Below are positions 12,641 to 23,419 of a stretch of DNA of 64,000 bases, in pieces. The stretch is from Megamerina dolium (taxonomy: Eukaryota; Arthropoda; Insecta; Diptera; Megamerinidae). Under the pieces are notes generated by a model. That model ran no database searches. It worked only from the letters and a program-made list of their open reading frames with translations, and had not been told where the DNA came from. The translations under genes were made by a program, and so were the position numbers. The first letter of the stretch is position 1; each line of letters starts with the position of its first letter. Location of the stretch: assembly GCA_963854835.1 (NCBI GenBank), contig OY978526.1, positions 64,271,765 to 64,335,764 of the forward strand. The letters run 5' to 3'.

Positions 12641-14066
12641 GTGGGCCCGCGCCAGGAACCACTAAATGTGTGTCAACTCAATATTCACCACAGCAAAGCA
12701 GCATCAGCAATGATGGTGCGGAGCTTCGATGAGGATGAGCTTGACATTGCACTAGTTCAGGAGCCCTGGATCCTTCATGAAAGATTGGAAGCTGAAAGGA
12801 TAGTCACCAGAGATGGAGTGATAAACGCCAAAGCGTTTCTCTCCATTCAAAACAGCGGGTACAGACGGGATATTTCCAGCCCTACTTCAGTGGGGTGCAG
12901 AAGCTCTGGTAGACAGGCTTCTGGGAATATTTATTACTTGCCTGGCTACAGGATATATCCCGACTCAATGGAGAGAGACTAAGGTTGTCTTTCTTCCAAA
13001 GCCGGAAAAAGGGACTACTCAGAGGCTAAATCTTTCCGGCGGGTTAGCTTGACCTCCTTTCTGCTTAAATATATGGAAGGAGTACTGGCGGACTACATGG
13101 AAAGGACAACGCTTCTGACAAAACCACTGAGCAGGTGTCAGCACGCGTACAGAGCTGGCAAATCCACTGAAACGGCCCTGCACGAACTCGTTCGCGTAGC
13201 GGAGAGGGAACTGTCTTGTGGAGGGATACCTATGTCTACTTTTATGGATATAGAAGGTGCCTTCGATAAGATTGGTTTCGATAAGCTAAGGATGGCCCTT
13301 GCTACTCGTGAAGTCAGCCCAACCATTATAAGGTGGGTGGACAGCATGCTGAGGAAAAGGGCAATAAACTTTCAAAATGGGAGTTACAGACTCAGAGGTA
13401 GGGTAGTCAAAGGGTGTCCACAGGGGGGAGTATTATCGCCCATCCTTTGGAACATCACGGTCGATTCCCTACTTCAGCTTCTGGACTCAAAAGGCATACA
13501 CACCGTCGGGTATGCAGATGACATAGCGGTAACGGTGAGCGGTAAGTTCCTGGACACCATTTATGATACCATGAGAGGTGCACTCAAAATGGTTGAAGGA
13601 TGGTGCACGGAACAAGGTCTCTCTGTAAATGCTAGTAAGTCGGAAACAGTACTCTTTACTAAAAGGAGGACTGGACTAACAATAGACCCTCTTAGGCTTT
13701 TTGGATCGAACATCAACGTATCCAAGGAAGTAAAGTATCTAGGTGTCATCCTGGATAACAAGCTGACTTGGAATAGTCACGTAAGAGTAAGAGTGTAAGA
13801 GAGTGTTCGGTCTCATGTGGGGAATTACTCCCAGAGCAGCGCACTGGATCTACACAACGATGGTCAGGCCCTTAATAACATATGCTGCTGTGGTCTGGTG
13901 GCATAAGGTCACCCAAAAGACCGCGAAAAGCAAGTTAGATAGGGTACAAAGAATGGCTTGTATTGGGATTACCGGAGCTATCCGGACATTAACAGCATTA
14001 CGTCTGAAGACAACCAATAATTGGTATGGATTCGGCACAGAGAAGGGGCACAGGGGTATCCTGTAA
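12641..14066 (+). pseudogene. LOA-type ORF2: endonuclease start, RT and thumb, deleted
   Basis: The apurinic-like endonuclease begins with VCQLNIHHSKAASA and LVQEPW (about 12670-12770), then stops abruptly near 12865. The sequence resumes inside the RT N-terminus (CLATGYIPTQWRE and PKPEKG in another frame, about 12935-13015). The main RT block at 13049-13798 contains HAYRAGKSTETAL, FMDIEGAFDKI, GCPQGGVLSPILW and the catalytic GYADDIAV (Tyr at 13511), then the VKYLGVILDNKLTW thumb motif. A frame change near 13798 leads to 13803-14066 (YTTMVRPLITYAAVVWW). The deletion removes most catalytic endonuclease residues, so this copy cannot be autonomous. Confidence 0.8.
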
Positions 14067-14172
14067 CTGCTATATAGCAGTGTAAAGGAGGCGCAAATGC
14101 CAATGGAGGGAATGGATTGTCTGAAGATGACTGAAAAGTCACACAGAACACTCATTAAGACGACCTCACACA

Positions 14173-15075
14173 TGATGTATGTGAGGAAAATGACATCAGT
14201 ATTTTTACAGATGGTTCATTAATGGATGGCAGAGCGGGTGCTGGAATCTTCTCTAAAGAGTTGGGACTGGCATGCACTCTGAATCTGGGAAGATACGTAT
14301 CGGTCTATCAAGCAGAAATGCTTGGTCTAATGCATGCGCTAGACCATCTACTGGATGGAAAGGTAAGAAAATCTTGCTAGCACTCGATAACCAGGCGGTG
14401 GTCAGGCGGCTGCAACAACCTACGGTATCTTCTAAGTTGGCGCTCGAATGTGTTCAGAAACTTAATGGGTGTGCTCGTAGTAATGCGATTACTCTTATGT
14501 GGGTGAAGGGACACATTGGTATAGAACAGAATGAAGCTGCAGACTCCTTGACTACACAAGGATCTGAAGCTGAATTTTATGGACCGGAACCAGTAGTTGC
14601 TCTCAGCAGCGGGACGGTGAAAGCAAAGGTCGAAGAGTGGATAAAGAAACTTCATCTCACGAGATGGGAGAACTTATCTACTTGTAGACAGGCAAAGGCT
14701 TCGTTGAGGCTATCAAAGGGCAGTGAATCGGGGAGGGCTCTCAGTCTAGGACGAATGACTCTAAGCTGGTTGACTGCATTAATAACTGGGCATGGCAATT
14801 TCAGGTACCACCTCAGCAAGATGGGTCTTGTTGATGGGGCGAATGCTGATATTTGCAGATTATGCATGGAAGAAGCAGAGACAGCGGCGCATATAGTGTG
14901 CCAGTGTCCTGCATTGGCAAGAAGGTGGATGTCCACACTGGGTTGCCAATTTATTGATGAACTCGAAATGTGGAACATACTCCACAAAGACATGCTTGAA
15001 ATAACGCGTGATGTTATTATGAGGAAGGAAGTAGAAGAATTCTGCAACCGAACAAATAATTTACACACGATTTGA
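14173..15075 (+). pseudogene. LOA-type RNase H and terminal zinc knuckle
   Basis: RNase H motifs appear in order: IFTDGSLMDGRAGAG (first Asp, about 14205), VYQAEMLGL (Glu), LLALDNQAVV (second Asp) and MWVKGHIGIEQNEAADSL (His and last Asp). One frame change near 14355 separates the first part from 14356-15075. The C-terminus carries CRLCMEEAETAAHIVCQC followed by the stop at 15073-15075. The segment from 14714 on is nearly the same as 2015-2364. Confidence 0.85.
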
Positions 15076-15077
15076 GG

Positions 15078-15445
15078 AGAAGGTGCCGTAGCTCAGTGGT
15101 TAGTGTGTTCGCCTTCTGATCTGTAGGTCGTGGTTCAATCCCCGGCTGATGCATAACAAATTTAATATCGATAAGATTTTTCTTTCGAACGGTACCCACC
15201 TGTCGGCAAGCAATTGGCAATTCTTCCGACAGTAACAACTTGCCATGAAAAAGCTTCTTAAAGAACTCTGTGACAAAGCTCAGAAAAAGTGATGTCACAA
15301 GTGTTCTGCCGTTCGGAACCGACTAAAATAAGTAGGTCCCTTCTAATATTGTCCAAAATTTAAGACGCACAACAGTAATGGAAGAGAAGCTCTGCCAATG
15401 AGCCCTTTGGGGCTTTATGTGCCACATATTTATTTATTTTTTTTT
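15078..15445 (+). mobile_element. tRNA-derived SINE, full length, in LOA 3' UTR
   Basis: The head reads like a tRNA gene, with A box TAGCTCAGTGGTTAG and B box GGTTCAATCCC about 40 bp downstream. A body of roughly 290 bp follows, then 'ttatgtgccacatatttattt' and a T run. An 8-bp direct repeat, atttgagg (15070-15077 and 15446-15453), flanks it. The uninterrupted site is seen in the LOA copy ending at 2433. Pol III would transcribe it from internal promoters; it encodes nothing and needs a LINE for movement. It is the reference copy for the family in this window. Confidence 0.9.
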
Positions 15446-15622
15446 ATTTGAGGGACGAAAAGGGACCCATATAAGTGGTCTGATTCGGCTAATCCCTAAA
15501 ATATATATATAACGCTAATCGCGAATATATAAGTACTTTTCGATATCTCCGGAGATTCAAATGGTTGCAAACATCTAACCGAAATGAATATACCTTGCAT
15601 ATTACATTATGCAGGGTATAAT

Positions 15623-16148
15623 AGCCTAGACAGACGGCAGCCTAATTCCGGATTACCGGCGCACTTAATCCGAATAAAATAATAACCTGACAGACTGCAG
15701 TATTGCGGATTAACTAAACAGCTGATTGCTGTTTTATTAGGTCTGTCCACTTACATTACTATCACTATCAATTTCTGTCGTCTATCACTCTCGATATGAG
15801 AAAATCTACAAGAAGTACGTAAACTGAAAACTATCAGAAACTTGTAAATTGACATTCACCGTTCGTAATTGACAGCTGCATTTATTTGTTCGCCAACACT
15901 TTTCATGTTGAAAACTGTTAACAATTGTTGAAAGTTTTTTGATAGCGAACACACCTAATATTTTGTAAAATGGATGGAGAAAAATTCACAATAGACAATT
16001 TTCAGCAGTGTTGCCATAGCAAATTGCCCTAATCCTCTTTTATTTTGAGAATTAACTCATAGTGTTTATGCGGATTAGCTGCAGTTAATGCCAGAGTTAA
16101 TTCGAATTAACTCGGTAATCCGGAATTATGCTGCCGTCTGTCTAGGCT
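15623..16148. mobile_element. MITE with 35-bp terminal inverted repeats
   Basis: The left end starts AGCCTAGACAGACGGCAG and continues 'cctaattccggattaccg'. The right end is its reverse complement with one mismatch visible over about 36 bp. ATAAT lies directly outside both ends (15618-15622 and 16149-16153), giving a 5-bp target duplication, or TAA if the ends are set slightly further out. The interior is 526 bp in all, without a transposase, and repeats sub-terminal 'gcggattaact/gacagac' motifs. It is probably a non-autonomous DNA transposon; the superfamily is undetermined. Confidence 0.85.
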
Positions 16149-16153
16149 ATAAT

Positions 16154-17235
16154 AATAATACTGAGGGAACCTTTCGACCAAGGTTCTTCGAAATTAAAAT
16201 GATAACTATTTCTTTATTTACTTGAATCTAAAAATTCTCTATTGGTATTGTAGGGGAATATCAAGTGTTGTATGGCCGCAAAATTTTCCTGACTCACGTT
16301 ATATATATTTAACAAATGTATTCACCAACAATATTTATTGATTGTGTCAAAATTGAGTATATGTATTTACAGTAAAAAGGTATTAGTACAATTAATTCAA
16401 TTATTATTGTATATAATTATTAATAACGAATATAATTGTGACGGTAGATTTTCGACGTATAGCGCCGTTGGATGATGGTAGACGACTACTGCTTACTGCT
16501 TCCAAATGCCGATGTCAAAAACACTGAGCATAGAAAGATAATTTAAGAAGCTGTCCCATTGTTTCTCATTGCGTCTGGGTAAACTTATATTTAGAAGATC
16601 TTTTGAGAAAATTTATAGCATCAACTTCCCAACGACAGAACTCTGCAGAGATCTAGAGCTGTGTGTGCCATACTAAAAATACCATATTGAGGAATTGAAA
16701 AAAAAACAGCGCTGAAAACCACATGGTGGGTCTGATATGATTCCAAAGCTGCTCTAAAATTTTTAGAAAAAGTGCACACACGCTTCAAACAAAGTTCACA
16801 AAATAGGCACACGAAAGAAGATAAAATATATTGTCCAACAGACGAGATATACACATTTGGGGTCGGTGAATTCAAATTCGGATTGAACTCAATCGATCAG
16901 GTCGAATTTTGTGCGTAACCTCAAAAGATTGTGAAAGTTAAACTCAACACTTTACATCTAAACAAAATTAACTTAAAAGCAAGTGCATGTCGACTAATAG
17001 CTCCTTAATTGAACAGAAAACACCTCTAAAATTGTGAAATGTATGACCGACCCCTATTAAGTCTTCTGCTTCAACATTTCCCCCAAATATATATTACACC
17101 TATGTGTACGTAAAATGAAAAGACGTATATTTTACAGAGTGAAATAAGATTGATTTTGTTTGAATTCTATGACAGTGTGGTATTCAGAAGATCCAGCTTG
17201 CTGAAGCAGATTCTCTTCCCGTACTGTTGCACAAT
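16154..17235. other. AT-rich non-coding DNA
   Basis: No gene is supported. A piece of the degenerate repeat seen at 2450-2990 lies near 17050-17110. Confidence 0.5.
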
Positions 17236-17437
17236 ATTAGAAGGGACTTGTATTAGCTGGTTCCATACGGCAGAACTCTTGTGAGATCACTTTTTCTGAG
17301 CTTTGCCACAGAGTTCTTTTATAAGCTTTTTCATCTCAAATTTTAACTGCCGGATGAATTGTCAATTGCTTGCGATAGATGGGTACCGTTCGAATGAAAT
17401 TTAGCCGGGGATTGAACCACTGAGCTGCGACCCGCAT
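17236..17437 (-). repeat. SINE copy, internally deleted
   Basis: Reverse complement of the SINE body ('agaaggga..tacggcagaactcttgtga..tcactttttctgagctttg') followed by a shortened tRNA-like head. The B box (ggggattgaacca) is directly joined to the A-box part (cactgagctgcgacc), so the region between the two pol III boxes is deleted. Confidence 0.75.
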
Positions 17438-20019
17438 GGACCATATGTTGATAGAGTTAAGTGGTGATAGAGTCACTCGTTCAGTAGAATATTGTACCAA
17501 TGTTATGGTGCATACTACATGGAATAATCGTATAATGACTATAGGCATCATTGAGAGCTCAATTTAAAGGAGTTTTCGTGGTCGATTATCTTCTGACAAC
17601 GTTTGTGATTCTGAAATGTCTTAGAACAATGAAGCATAGCGAATATAATTCGTTCAAATTCAAACTGTTTTTCATTAATTTAAATACAAAGCATTTGCAA
17701 ACGATGAGAATCATTATTTTCTCAAAAAGTAACAATTTGGTGTGAGTAAACAACGAATTTACTACACACTAAATTTTCAGAACATAGCGGCTACAGATTT
17801 AACACACTTGGTCTTCTTTCTGTGGTATTATGTTGCAGGTAAGTTTTATGGGGAAAATTTCCAAAATCTCAATAACAATATTAATGTTATCAGTAAAATG
17901 TTTTTAAAACATGACTGAAAAGCGTTTAGCTTTAATTTGCAAGAAATAATACTGGTTTAATATTGTAATTGCTTTAAATTATTGAGCAAATCAAGGAAAA
18001 ATCGCTAATGGAATTTAATTACTACTGGTTAATGTATTGTATGCAAACGCTTAAATAATTACACATGTTTTTTTCTTATAACTTATTGCAACAACACTTC
18101 ATCATCTTCATCATTATCATCATTCTAAGTATCAACATCAAAAACAGGACTCTCAAGGTTTTCCAACTAAAAAACACATCGTTAAAGGATTTGTAATACC
18201 TACATATATCTGAGCGGATAGAAAGAGTTTCAATACCAAAACGAAAGTATTAAATTACGCACACAAATACGTTTGTTACAGCCACACCCGCAAACATATT
18301 AATAAGTATCAAACAACAAGAATGACTTATTTAAGCTTAATGAAGCCTACGTTAGTTACAAGTAGTTACTAAGGAATCTCTTATTGTTGTTACTGAATAA
18401 ATCGAAATTTATCCTTAAAGCGGTTAGTTACGTTAATAACACCATTATAACAACAGTATGATAAATCTATTAAGATTTTAATTAATGATAGTAACGATGG
18501 TAATTGTAAATTTGACATATGATATTTAACAAAATAATTTCCAACAATAAGACTTCAAGTTTACAAATACACTAATCAATTAGTTAAATTGTGTAATCTA
18601 TTGATTCTTCTTTGCTTTCACTTTATATGCATTTTAGTGTTCTATGGAATTATATTGAGCATGAGGTAAGTTAAAGTTAATGTTGATAATTTTTTTCCAG
18701 CTAAAACCACAACTAATTGAAGAGGCAAATTGATATAAAACTTATTATTAGGTCAATGATATGCATAAAAATATTTCGTAACTCTTTTATTTATGTTCTT
18801 TTTTCTTCTTCTACTAAATATTACTCTAACAAAAGTAATTAATTAAAAATATATAGTTCATATATTACAGACATGCACGCATACAAATTATCGCCTTTTT
18901 AAGAATAATGACCAACATAGGCAATAAATAAAGTATACCTACGAATATGTACCGATGCCAGTACATGTGTATGTAGACAATGTGCTAGTAATAGTTAAAG
19001 TTTTTGGAGGAACCAGAGACCAAAGAAGAGAATATGAAGTAATCAATTCATAAATCAAATGATTTATTGTGCTGAGAACTTTTGTGGAACCAACCCACGC
19101 ATAAAAATTGCTCACATACATACGTACATATATGCAATATCCAATCAAAGTCACTACATATATACTTATTTATTCGTATTATAAATAAGCTATATTATGT
19201 CAGCCATATTATATGACTACGGATGCTTACAGAGGATATGCATATAAATGAAATTTACAAAAGTTAAACAAAAAAACAAATACATAAAAAATAAAATAAA
19301 AACTAAACAAAAAGTTAAGTAAAATATTCATATGCATCTAATACAATTATATTTATTAAAATATTGTTATATGTACATGTATATGTGGTAGTGGGTAGGT
19401 AAGTATGCACATGTTCAAGGATACATTCAAATTATCTGCATAAGAATAATTTTCGTAATATTTTTAACACTGAAGGTTATGAAGTGAGTTAGTTGTTTTT
19501 TACCTTTCTAATTTATTATCTGTTTAATTTGATTTGGATGAGTCAATTCAATCAGAAGATAACATTTGAATAACATTCTTCTGAAATAAACAGGACTGGG
19601 GTATTTCAATAAATCAAATTATGACAAATAGAACAAATGGAAAACCACACAACTGAGTTCCATTTTCTAAAAAAAAAAATTATTGCTGAAGTACAATATT
19701 ATGGATCGCGGAACCAGTATATTGATACTTTGGAGAATGCGATTCCTGCGCCTCGCCGAAGGGTAAATCCAACTACTGGAACCCTTGGTTGAGCTTAGAA
19801 TTTGCATATATTCAGTTTGTCGTTTGTTAACAAAATTACGCTTCCAAAGTGTCAAAATTTTTCATGAAGATGTGGGCTTCATTCATTCACCTATACATCT
19901 TAATAGATGGCGCCACTGTATTCGGACTAAATTTAATTGTTATATCTCTTATTTCAATTTATTTATTATTTATAGGTATTAATTTTTTCCGAAATTCTCC
20001 ACTCAAATATTCAAGGATA
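17438..20019. other. AT-rich non-coding DNA
   Basis: No coding sequence with recognisable motifs and no terminal-repeat structure were seen. Short TA/CATA-rich runs are common. Confidence 0.5.
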
Positions 20020-20133
20020 CAGTGGCGTAGCCAGCGGGGCTCAGGGGGATATATCCAACCTTGACCGATCGACTTGTTAATAAAGAAATATAATAATATA
20101 TAGATGTTTACCAAAATCCTGGCTACACCACTG
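20020..20133. mobile_element. Short hAT-like MITE
   Basis: The termini CAGTGGCGTAGCCAG and (reverse complement) CAGTGGTGTAGCCAG differ at one of 15 positions. CAGTGGCG-type ends are typical of hAT elements. The flanks caaggata and cagaggta agree at 5 of 8 positions, which could be a decayed 8-bp target duplication. The 114-bp length leaves no room for a gene. Confidence 0.7.
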
Positions 20134-20269
20134 CAGAGGTATATTGAGTTTGTGCTTCCATTTGTAACGACCATTAGGAAACGTAGTTGTTATAGGATAG
20201 TACCTACATAAATATTATTGATCATACTCAGAATCTAAATATATTTAGTCATATCCGTCTGTCTCTTGA

Positions 20270-20440
20270 TCTGTTTATCTACCTGTAGGTATGCATGACT
20301 CTTTGCATGGTAAATGCATAGTTTAAGAGCTATCAAGCTAAGACTTGGTTCTTGAGATTGGTTCATACGATTACATTTACTATCAAATAGACGTATCCAA
20401 AAATGAGTTATGTTATATTATGGTATTGTCGCTGCCCTCT
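20270..20440. repeat. Dispersed repeat, 'gctgaaacttggtacatacgatt' family
   Basis: This is the first visible unit of a decayed family whose core reads 'gagctatcaagctaagacttggttct..cgattacatttactatcaaatagacgtatccaaaaatgagtta'. Related units lie at about 20690-20860, 21620-21960, 23330-23400 and 42740-42910. It is non-coding. Confidence 0.5.
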
Positions 20441-20530
20441 CTCTGAGAGAACACACTTAGGCCAGAAATGCCCATTGTGATACCACCGAGCTTATATTCC
20501 AATACTGATGTGCGAATTAAATTTGAATAG

Positions 20531-20661
20531 CATTAGAAGGGACCTACTTATATTAGTCGGACAGCAGAACTCTTGTGACATCACTTTAACTTAGATTTGT
20601 CACAGAGCTCTTTTTTAAGAAGCATTTTTGGCTAATTGTTACTGCCGGATAAAACCTGCCA
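20531..20661 (-). repeat. SINE body fragment
   Basis: Reverse-strand match to the SINE body: 'agaagggacctacttatattagtcgg', 'cagaactcttgtgacatcactt', 'gtcacagagctctttt' and 'attgttactgccgga'. It lacks the tRNA head and the extreme 3' end. Confidence 0.75.
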
Positions 20662-20689
20662 TATACTATTAGGTAGATTTTATCTTTCA

Positions 20690-20860
20690 ACGAAAAACAC
20701 AAAATTCGCTCAGTTCGCTCAAAATGAGTTATATCATATTAAAAATAGGCATATGCTTTCAAATGTATATTTTCACACTTTCCGCTCGAAAATATAAGAC
20801 TATAAAACCGAGACTTGGTATTTGTTTTTACGTATACTATAAAACAGCATGAACACTCCA
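20690..20860. repeat. Dispersed repeat, second unit
   Basis: Same family as 20270-20440: 'cactttccgctcgaaaatataagactataaaaccgagacttggta' and 'tcaaaatgagttatatcatatt'. Confidence 0.45.
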
Positions 20861-20904
20861 ACAGTCAGAGCAACAGCCTCAGAGTTGGAAAGAAGATCGT
20901 GTCG

Positions 20905-21610
20905 AAGTAGCTGGTGTCAACAAACAAAAAGTTCCAGCGTCTTGAACAGCACCTCACTGTTGATAACTACGCTTTTGAAGTAGTAAAGGACTTTATCTAT
21001 CTCGGAACCAGCATTAACACCAGTAATGACGTCAGCCTGGATATATTGCGAAGGATCACTCTCGCTAACAGGTGCTATTGTGGGCTGAGTAAGAAATTGA
21101 GAAGTCGGGCTCTCTCTCGAGTACCGAAAACCACACTCTCTCTAAGTCTGTCATCATGCCTGTCCTTACATATGACGCCGAAGCTTGAACAATTTCCACC
21201 TCAGATGGGCGAATGCTTGGAGTTTTCGAGAGAAAAGTCCTACGCAAGATATTTGGACCCATTTGCGTTGGTGGCGAGTATCGAATAAGGTACAATCATG
21301 AGCTGTATGATCTGTGTGCTAACATGGGCATAGTAAAACGTTTAAAAATTCTGCGGCTGCGCGGCTTGGGTCATGTCGAACGAATGGTAGAACACGCTTC
21401 GGCTAAGAAGTGTTATATTCAAAACCCGCTGGTGGACGACACAGCAGAGGCAGACCTAACTTCCGGTGGAAAGATCAAGTACTGGAGAACTTGTCAGCGC
21501 TTGGAATTTCTAACGGACTCCAACTAGCGAAGAAAAGAGCTGGCTGGCGAAGCATGCTAGATTCGACCTAAATCAATTTTCGGTTGTAATGGCCACATAA
21601 GAAGAAGAAG
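20905..21610 (+). mobile_element. RTE-clade LINE, 5'-truncated
   Basis: It encodes the region after the RT catalytic core: a STNKKFQRLEQHLTVDNYAFEVV segment (20914 on), FIYLGTSINTSNDVSL, ITLANRCYCGLSKKLRSRALSR, then, after a frame change near 21210, MLGVFERKVLRKIFGPICVGGEYRIRYN and GLGHVERM. The 3' end is 'tttcggttgtaatggccacataag' plus (AAG)n. It matches the minus-strand element at 48815-49500. Frame breaks make it inactive. It was probably produced by incomplete reverse transcription. Confidence 0.85.
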
Positions 21611-21619
21611 AATGAAAAA

Positions 21620-21960
21620 GCTTAAAATGAGCCAAATCGGTTGAAAACCACATCTACCTCTCATACAAACATATGCCTACGAATGCTTTCACATTTTGCG
21701 CCCAAAGATAAACACTTATCATCCTGAAACTCGGTACGTACGATTATATTCACTAGCAAATAGATATATTTAAAGATGGAAAACTTATGATTCCGTTCGC
21801 GAATGTAAAGTTATTAAGCTGAAACTTGGTACATATGACTAAATTCTCCAAAGAATGATCGAATTCGAAAATTCCTTTGTACTTACGAATATAAAGTTAT
21901 CGAGCTGAAACGTAGTATATACGATTATAACATATTTACCAGGGATAGAGAATATTTCAA
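21620..21960. repeat. Dispersed repeat, third and fourth units
   Basis: Two or three diverged units sharing 'aagttattaagctgaaacttggtacatat', 'cgagctgaaacgtagtatatacgattata' and 'attcactagcaaatagatatatttaaaga'. Same family as 20270-20440. Confidence 0.5.
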
Positions 21961-21970
21961 AATGGGCTGA

Positions 21971-22681
21971 ATCCCTGCAAAAGATGCGACGTGTCCGGGA
22001 TGTGCCCGGGATCAGTCGCAAAGGAACATGCGGTCAATCGCACTTTTGATCTCTTTATATCGAGTGAACTATTCCCTATTGTTCAAGCATGTCCTACGAA
22101 GAGACCAATTGTACCCTTTTATACCTGAACGGGTACAAATGTGGATTAGTCGCCTTCCATAAATAGATTAGTCTCACGGTTCGAAATTTTCATTCAATAT
22201 AATTCAACATTTTCATTTCCACTTTGCCGCTATTCGCATGAAAATAATTTATTTTCATTAATTGTATTATAAAGAATTTTTTTTTTAATTTCGCGTGATT
22301 CGAACCTGGGTACAAAGTACAGATCAAACAATTTATTTTCATTCATTCATTGTGTTATAAATTCCGATTCATATATTTTAAATTAAGATGTGGAAATAAA
22401 ATTTACTTATTTTCTGCTACTCTCCTCGGATTCGAACCTACGAACATCGTGTGTCTTGGCTATCGTATGATCTGTCACCGTCGCTCTACGTCATTACTGT
22501 TGACTTAAAAGCGAATCACTTGAAATTGTAAAAAATCTCTAAATATATTAATTAATTTAAATATTGATGCCCAACGCATCTCTAAAGAGATCGATCGGAG
22601 ACTAATCTCCGATTAATGTCTAAAGAGATTAATACCGGGTTACTTTCTTTAAAGGTTTGTCGCAAAATTTTTTGCAGGGAT
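21971..22681. mobile_element. Non-autonomous DNA element with ATCCCTGCAAAA ends
   Basis: The left terminus ATCCCTGCAAAAGATGCGAC and the right terminus (reverse complement ATCCCTGCAAAAAATTTTGCGAC) share 12 bp and then GCGAC after a small gap. It contains two minus-strand tRNA B-box-like sequences (22308-22318 'gattcgaacct' and 22438-22448), so a tRNA-like SINE may be nested or captured. Near the right end lie inverted 'tctaaagagat/atctccgatta' motifs. No transposase is present and no target duplication was recognised. The superfamily is unknown. Confidence 0.55.
22420..22500 (-). repeat. tRNA-like SINE head, second SINE family
   Basis: On the minus strand this reads GTAGAGCGACGGTGACAGAT, then TAGCCAAGACAC, then GGTTCGAATCCGAG, a good B box. 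A similar B box (AGGTTCGAATCACGCG) lies about 130 bp away at 22306-22322 with a matching AT-rich follow-on (gaaaataatttattttcatt). The A box is weak, so this is a tentative SINE and not a functional tRNA. Confidence 0.4.
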
Positions 22682-22706
22682 CCTATGAAAATCTACCTAC
22701 TTATAT

Positions 22707-23281
22707 AGGGTGATCCAATAAGAGCTTCCGGTAGTTTTTTTTTAATAAAACGCATTAAAATCAATTTAATAAACAAAAAGTGTATTTGAGACGTAAGTTG
22801 GGTTTATGACATTTAATGTTTGAAAATAATTTATTTTAAATGTTGTGGCCAACTGGCTCTAACATGATCCATTCTATGGGTCCAATTTTCGAGCACTCTT
22901 TCGAGCATTTCGGCCGATATTCCGTTAATTACGCGTGTTATGATCGCTTCTAATGCAGGAATCGATTGTGGTTTATCGACATAAACAACTAATTTCCCAT
23001 AGCTCCATAAAAAGTAATCCAACTACGTCAGATCACAAGATCTGAACACCATAACCACAACATAACACCATATGAACACCATGAAATGGTCGAAGAGAAT
23101 GAAGAATATTTCTCACTGAACACTGAATGTTCACAATTTGTTATCGCTGTTCTGGCGTAAGTCTATTCATGGTGAAATGTCAATGAATAATGAACACAAA
23201 TGTCATATGAATATGACAGAAATAATACGTGAGATGTCTGAGAATCCCTATTGGAAAAAGTACCTCCTATTGGATCGCTCT
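22707..23281 (-). mobile_element. Deleted Tc1/mariner-like DNA transposon
   Basis: The ends AGGGTGATCCAATAAGAG and (reverse complement) AGAGCGATCCAATAGGAG agree at 15 of 18 positions and are bordered by TA, as expected for IS630/Tc1/mariner elements. On the minus strand, 22834-23022 keeps the C-terminus of a transposase. The rest of the transposase is gone, replaced by AT-rich sequence with short 'gaacaccat' repeats. It lies just upstream of the mariner at 23420. Confidence 0.7.
22831..23022 (-). pseudogene. Transposase C-terminal fragment
   Basis: A 63-residue open stretch contains YFLWSYGKLVVYVDKP, IITRVINGISAEMLERV and NWTHRMDHVRASWPQHL. This pattern (FLWGY...VY.DKP...ML.RV..NW..R.DHVR) marks the C-terminus of a widespread insect Tc1/IS630-like transposase group. 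The DDE core is absent, so it is non-functional. Confidence 0.65.
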
Positions 23282-23419
23282 ATAATTCCGTGTATATATT
23301 TTCACGCATTACGCACAATAATATAACCAATAATATAAAGTTATTAAGCTGAAACGATTATATTTTATTATTAATGTACGAGTTCGAAATTGATCGGTAG
23401 CGGCTGAAAACAGCTCCTA

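Larger units (their letters stand above)
10585..15511 (+). mobile_element. LOA-type non-LTR retrotransposon, inactive
   Basis: A near full-length LINE-like element with, in order, a GC-richer 5' UTR (about 10585-10990), a frame-broken ORF1, and ORF2 with endonuclease start, reverse transcriptase, RNase H and a terminal zinc knuckle. Its 3' UTR ends in 'ctaatccctaaaatatatata'. An RNase H domain plus this type of ORF1 favours the LOA clade of the I/R1 group. The endonuclease C-terminus and the start of RT are deleted, and several frame breaks show it is dead. A SINE (15078-15445) is inserted in the 3' UTR. The exact 5' boundary is uncertain. Confidence 0.8.

Noticed and set aside
15078..15150. 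tRNA gene at the start of the SINE (also at 45147 and 60540)
   Set aside because: A and B boxes are good, but the acceptor stem does not close, the sequence recurs as part of a longer dispersed unit with target duplications, and it is thus a SINE head.
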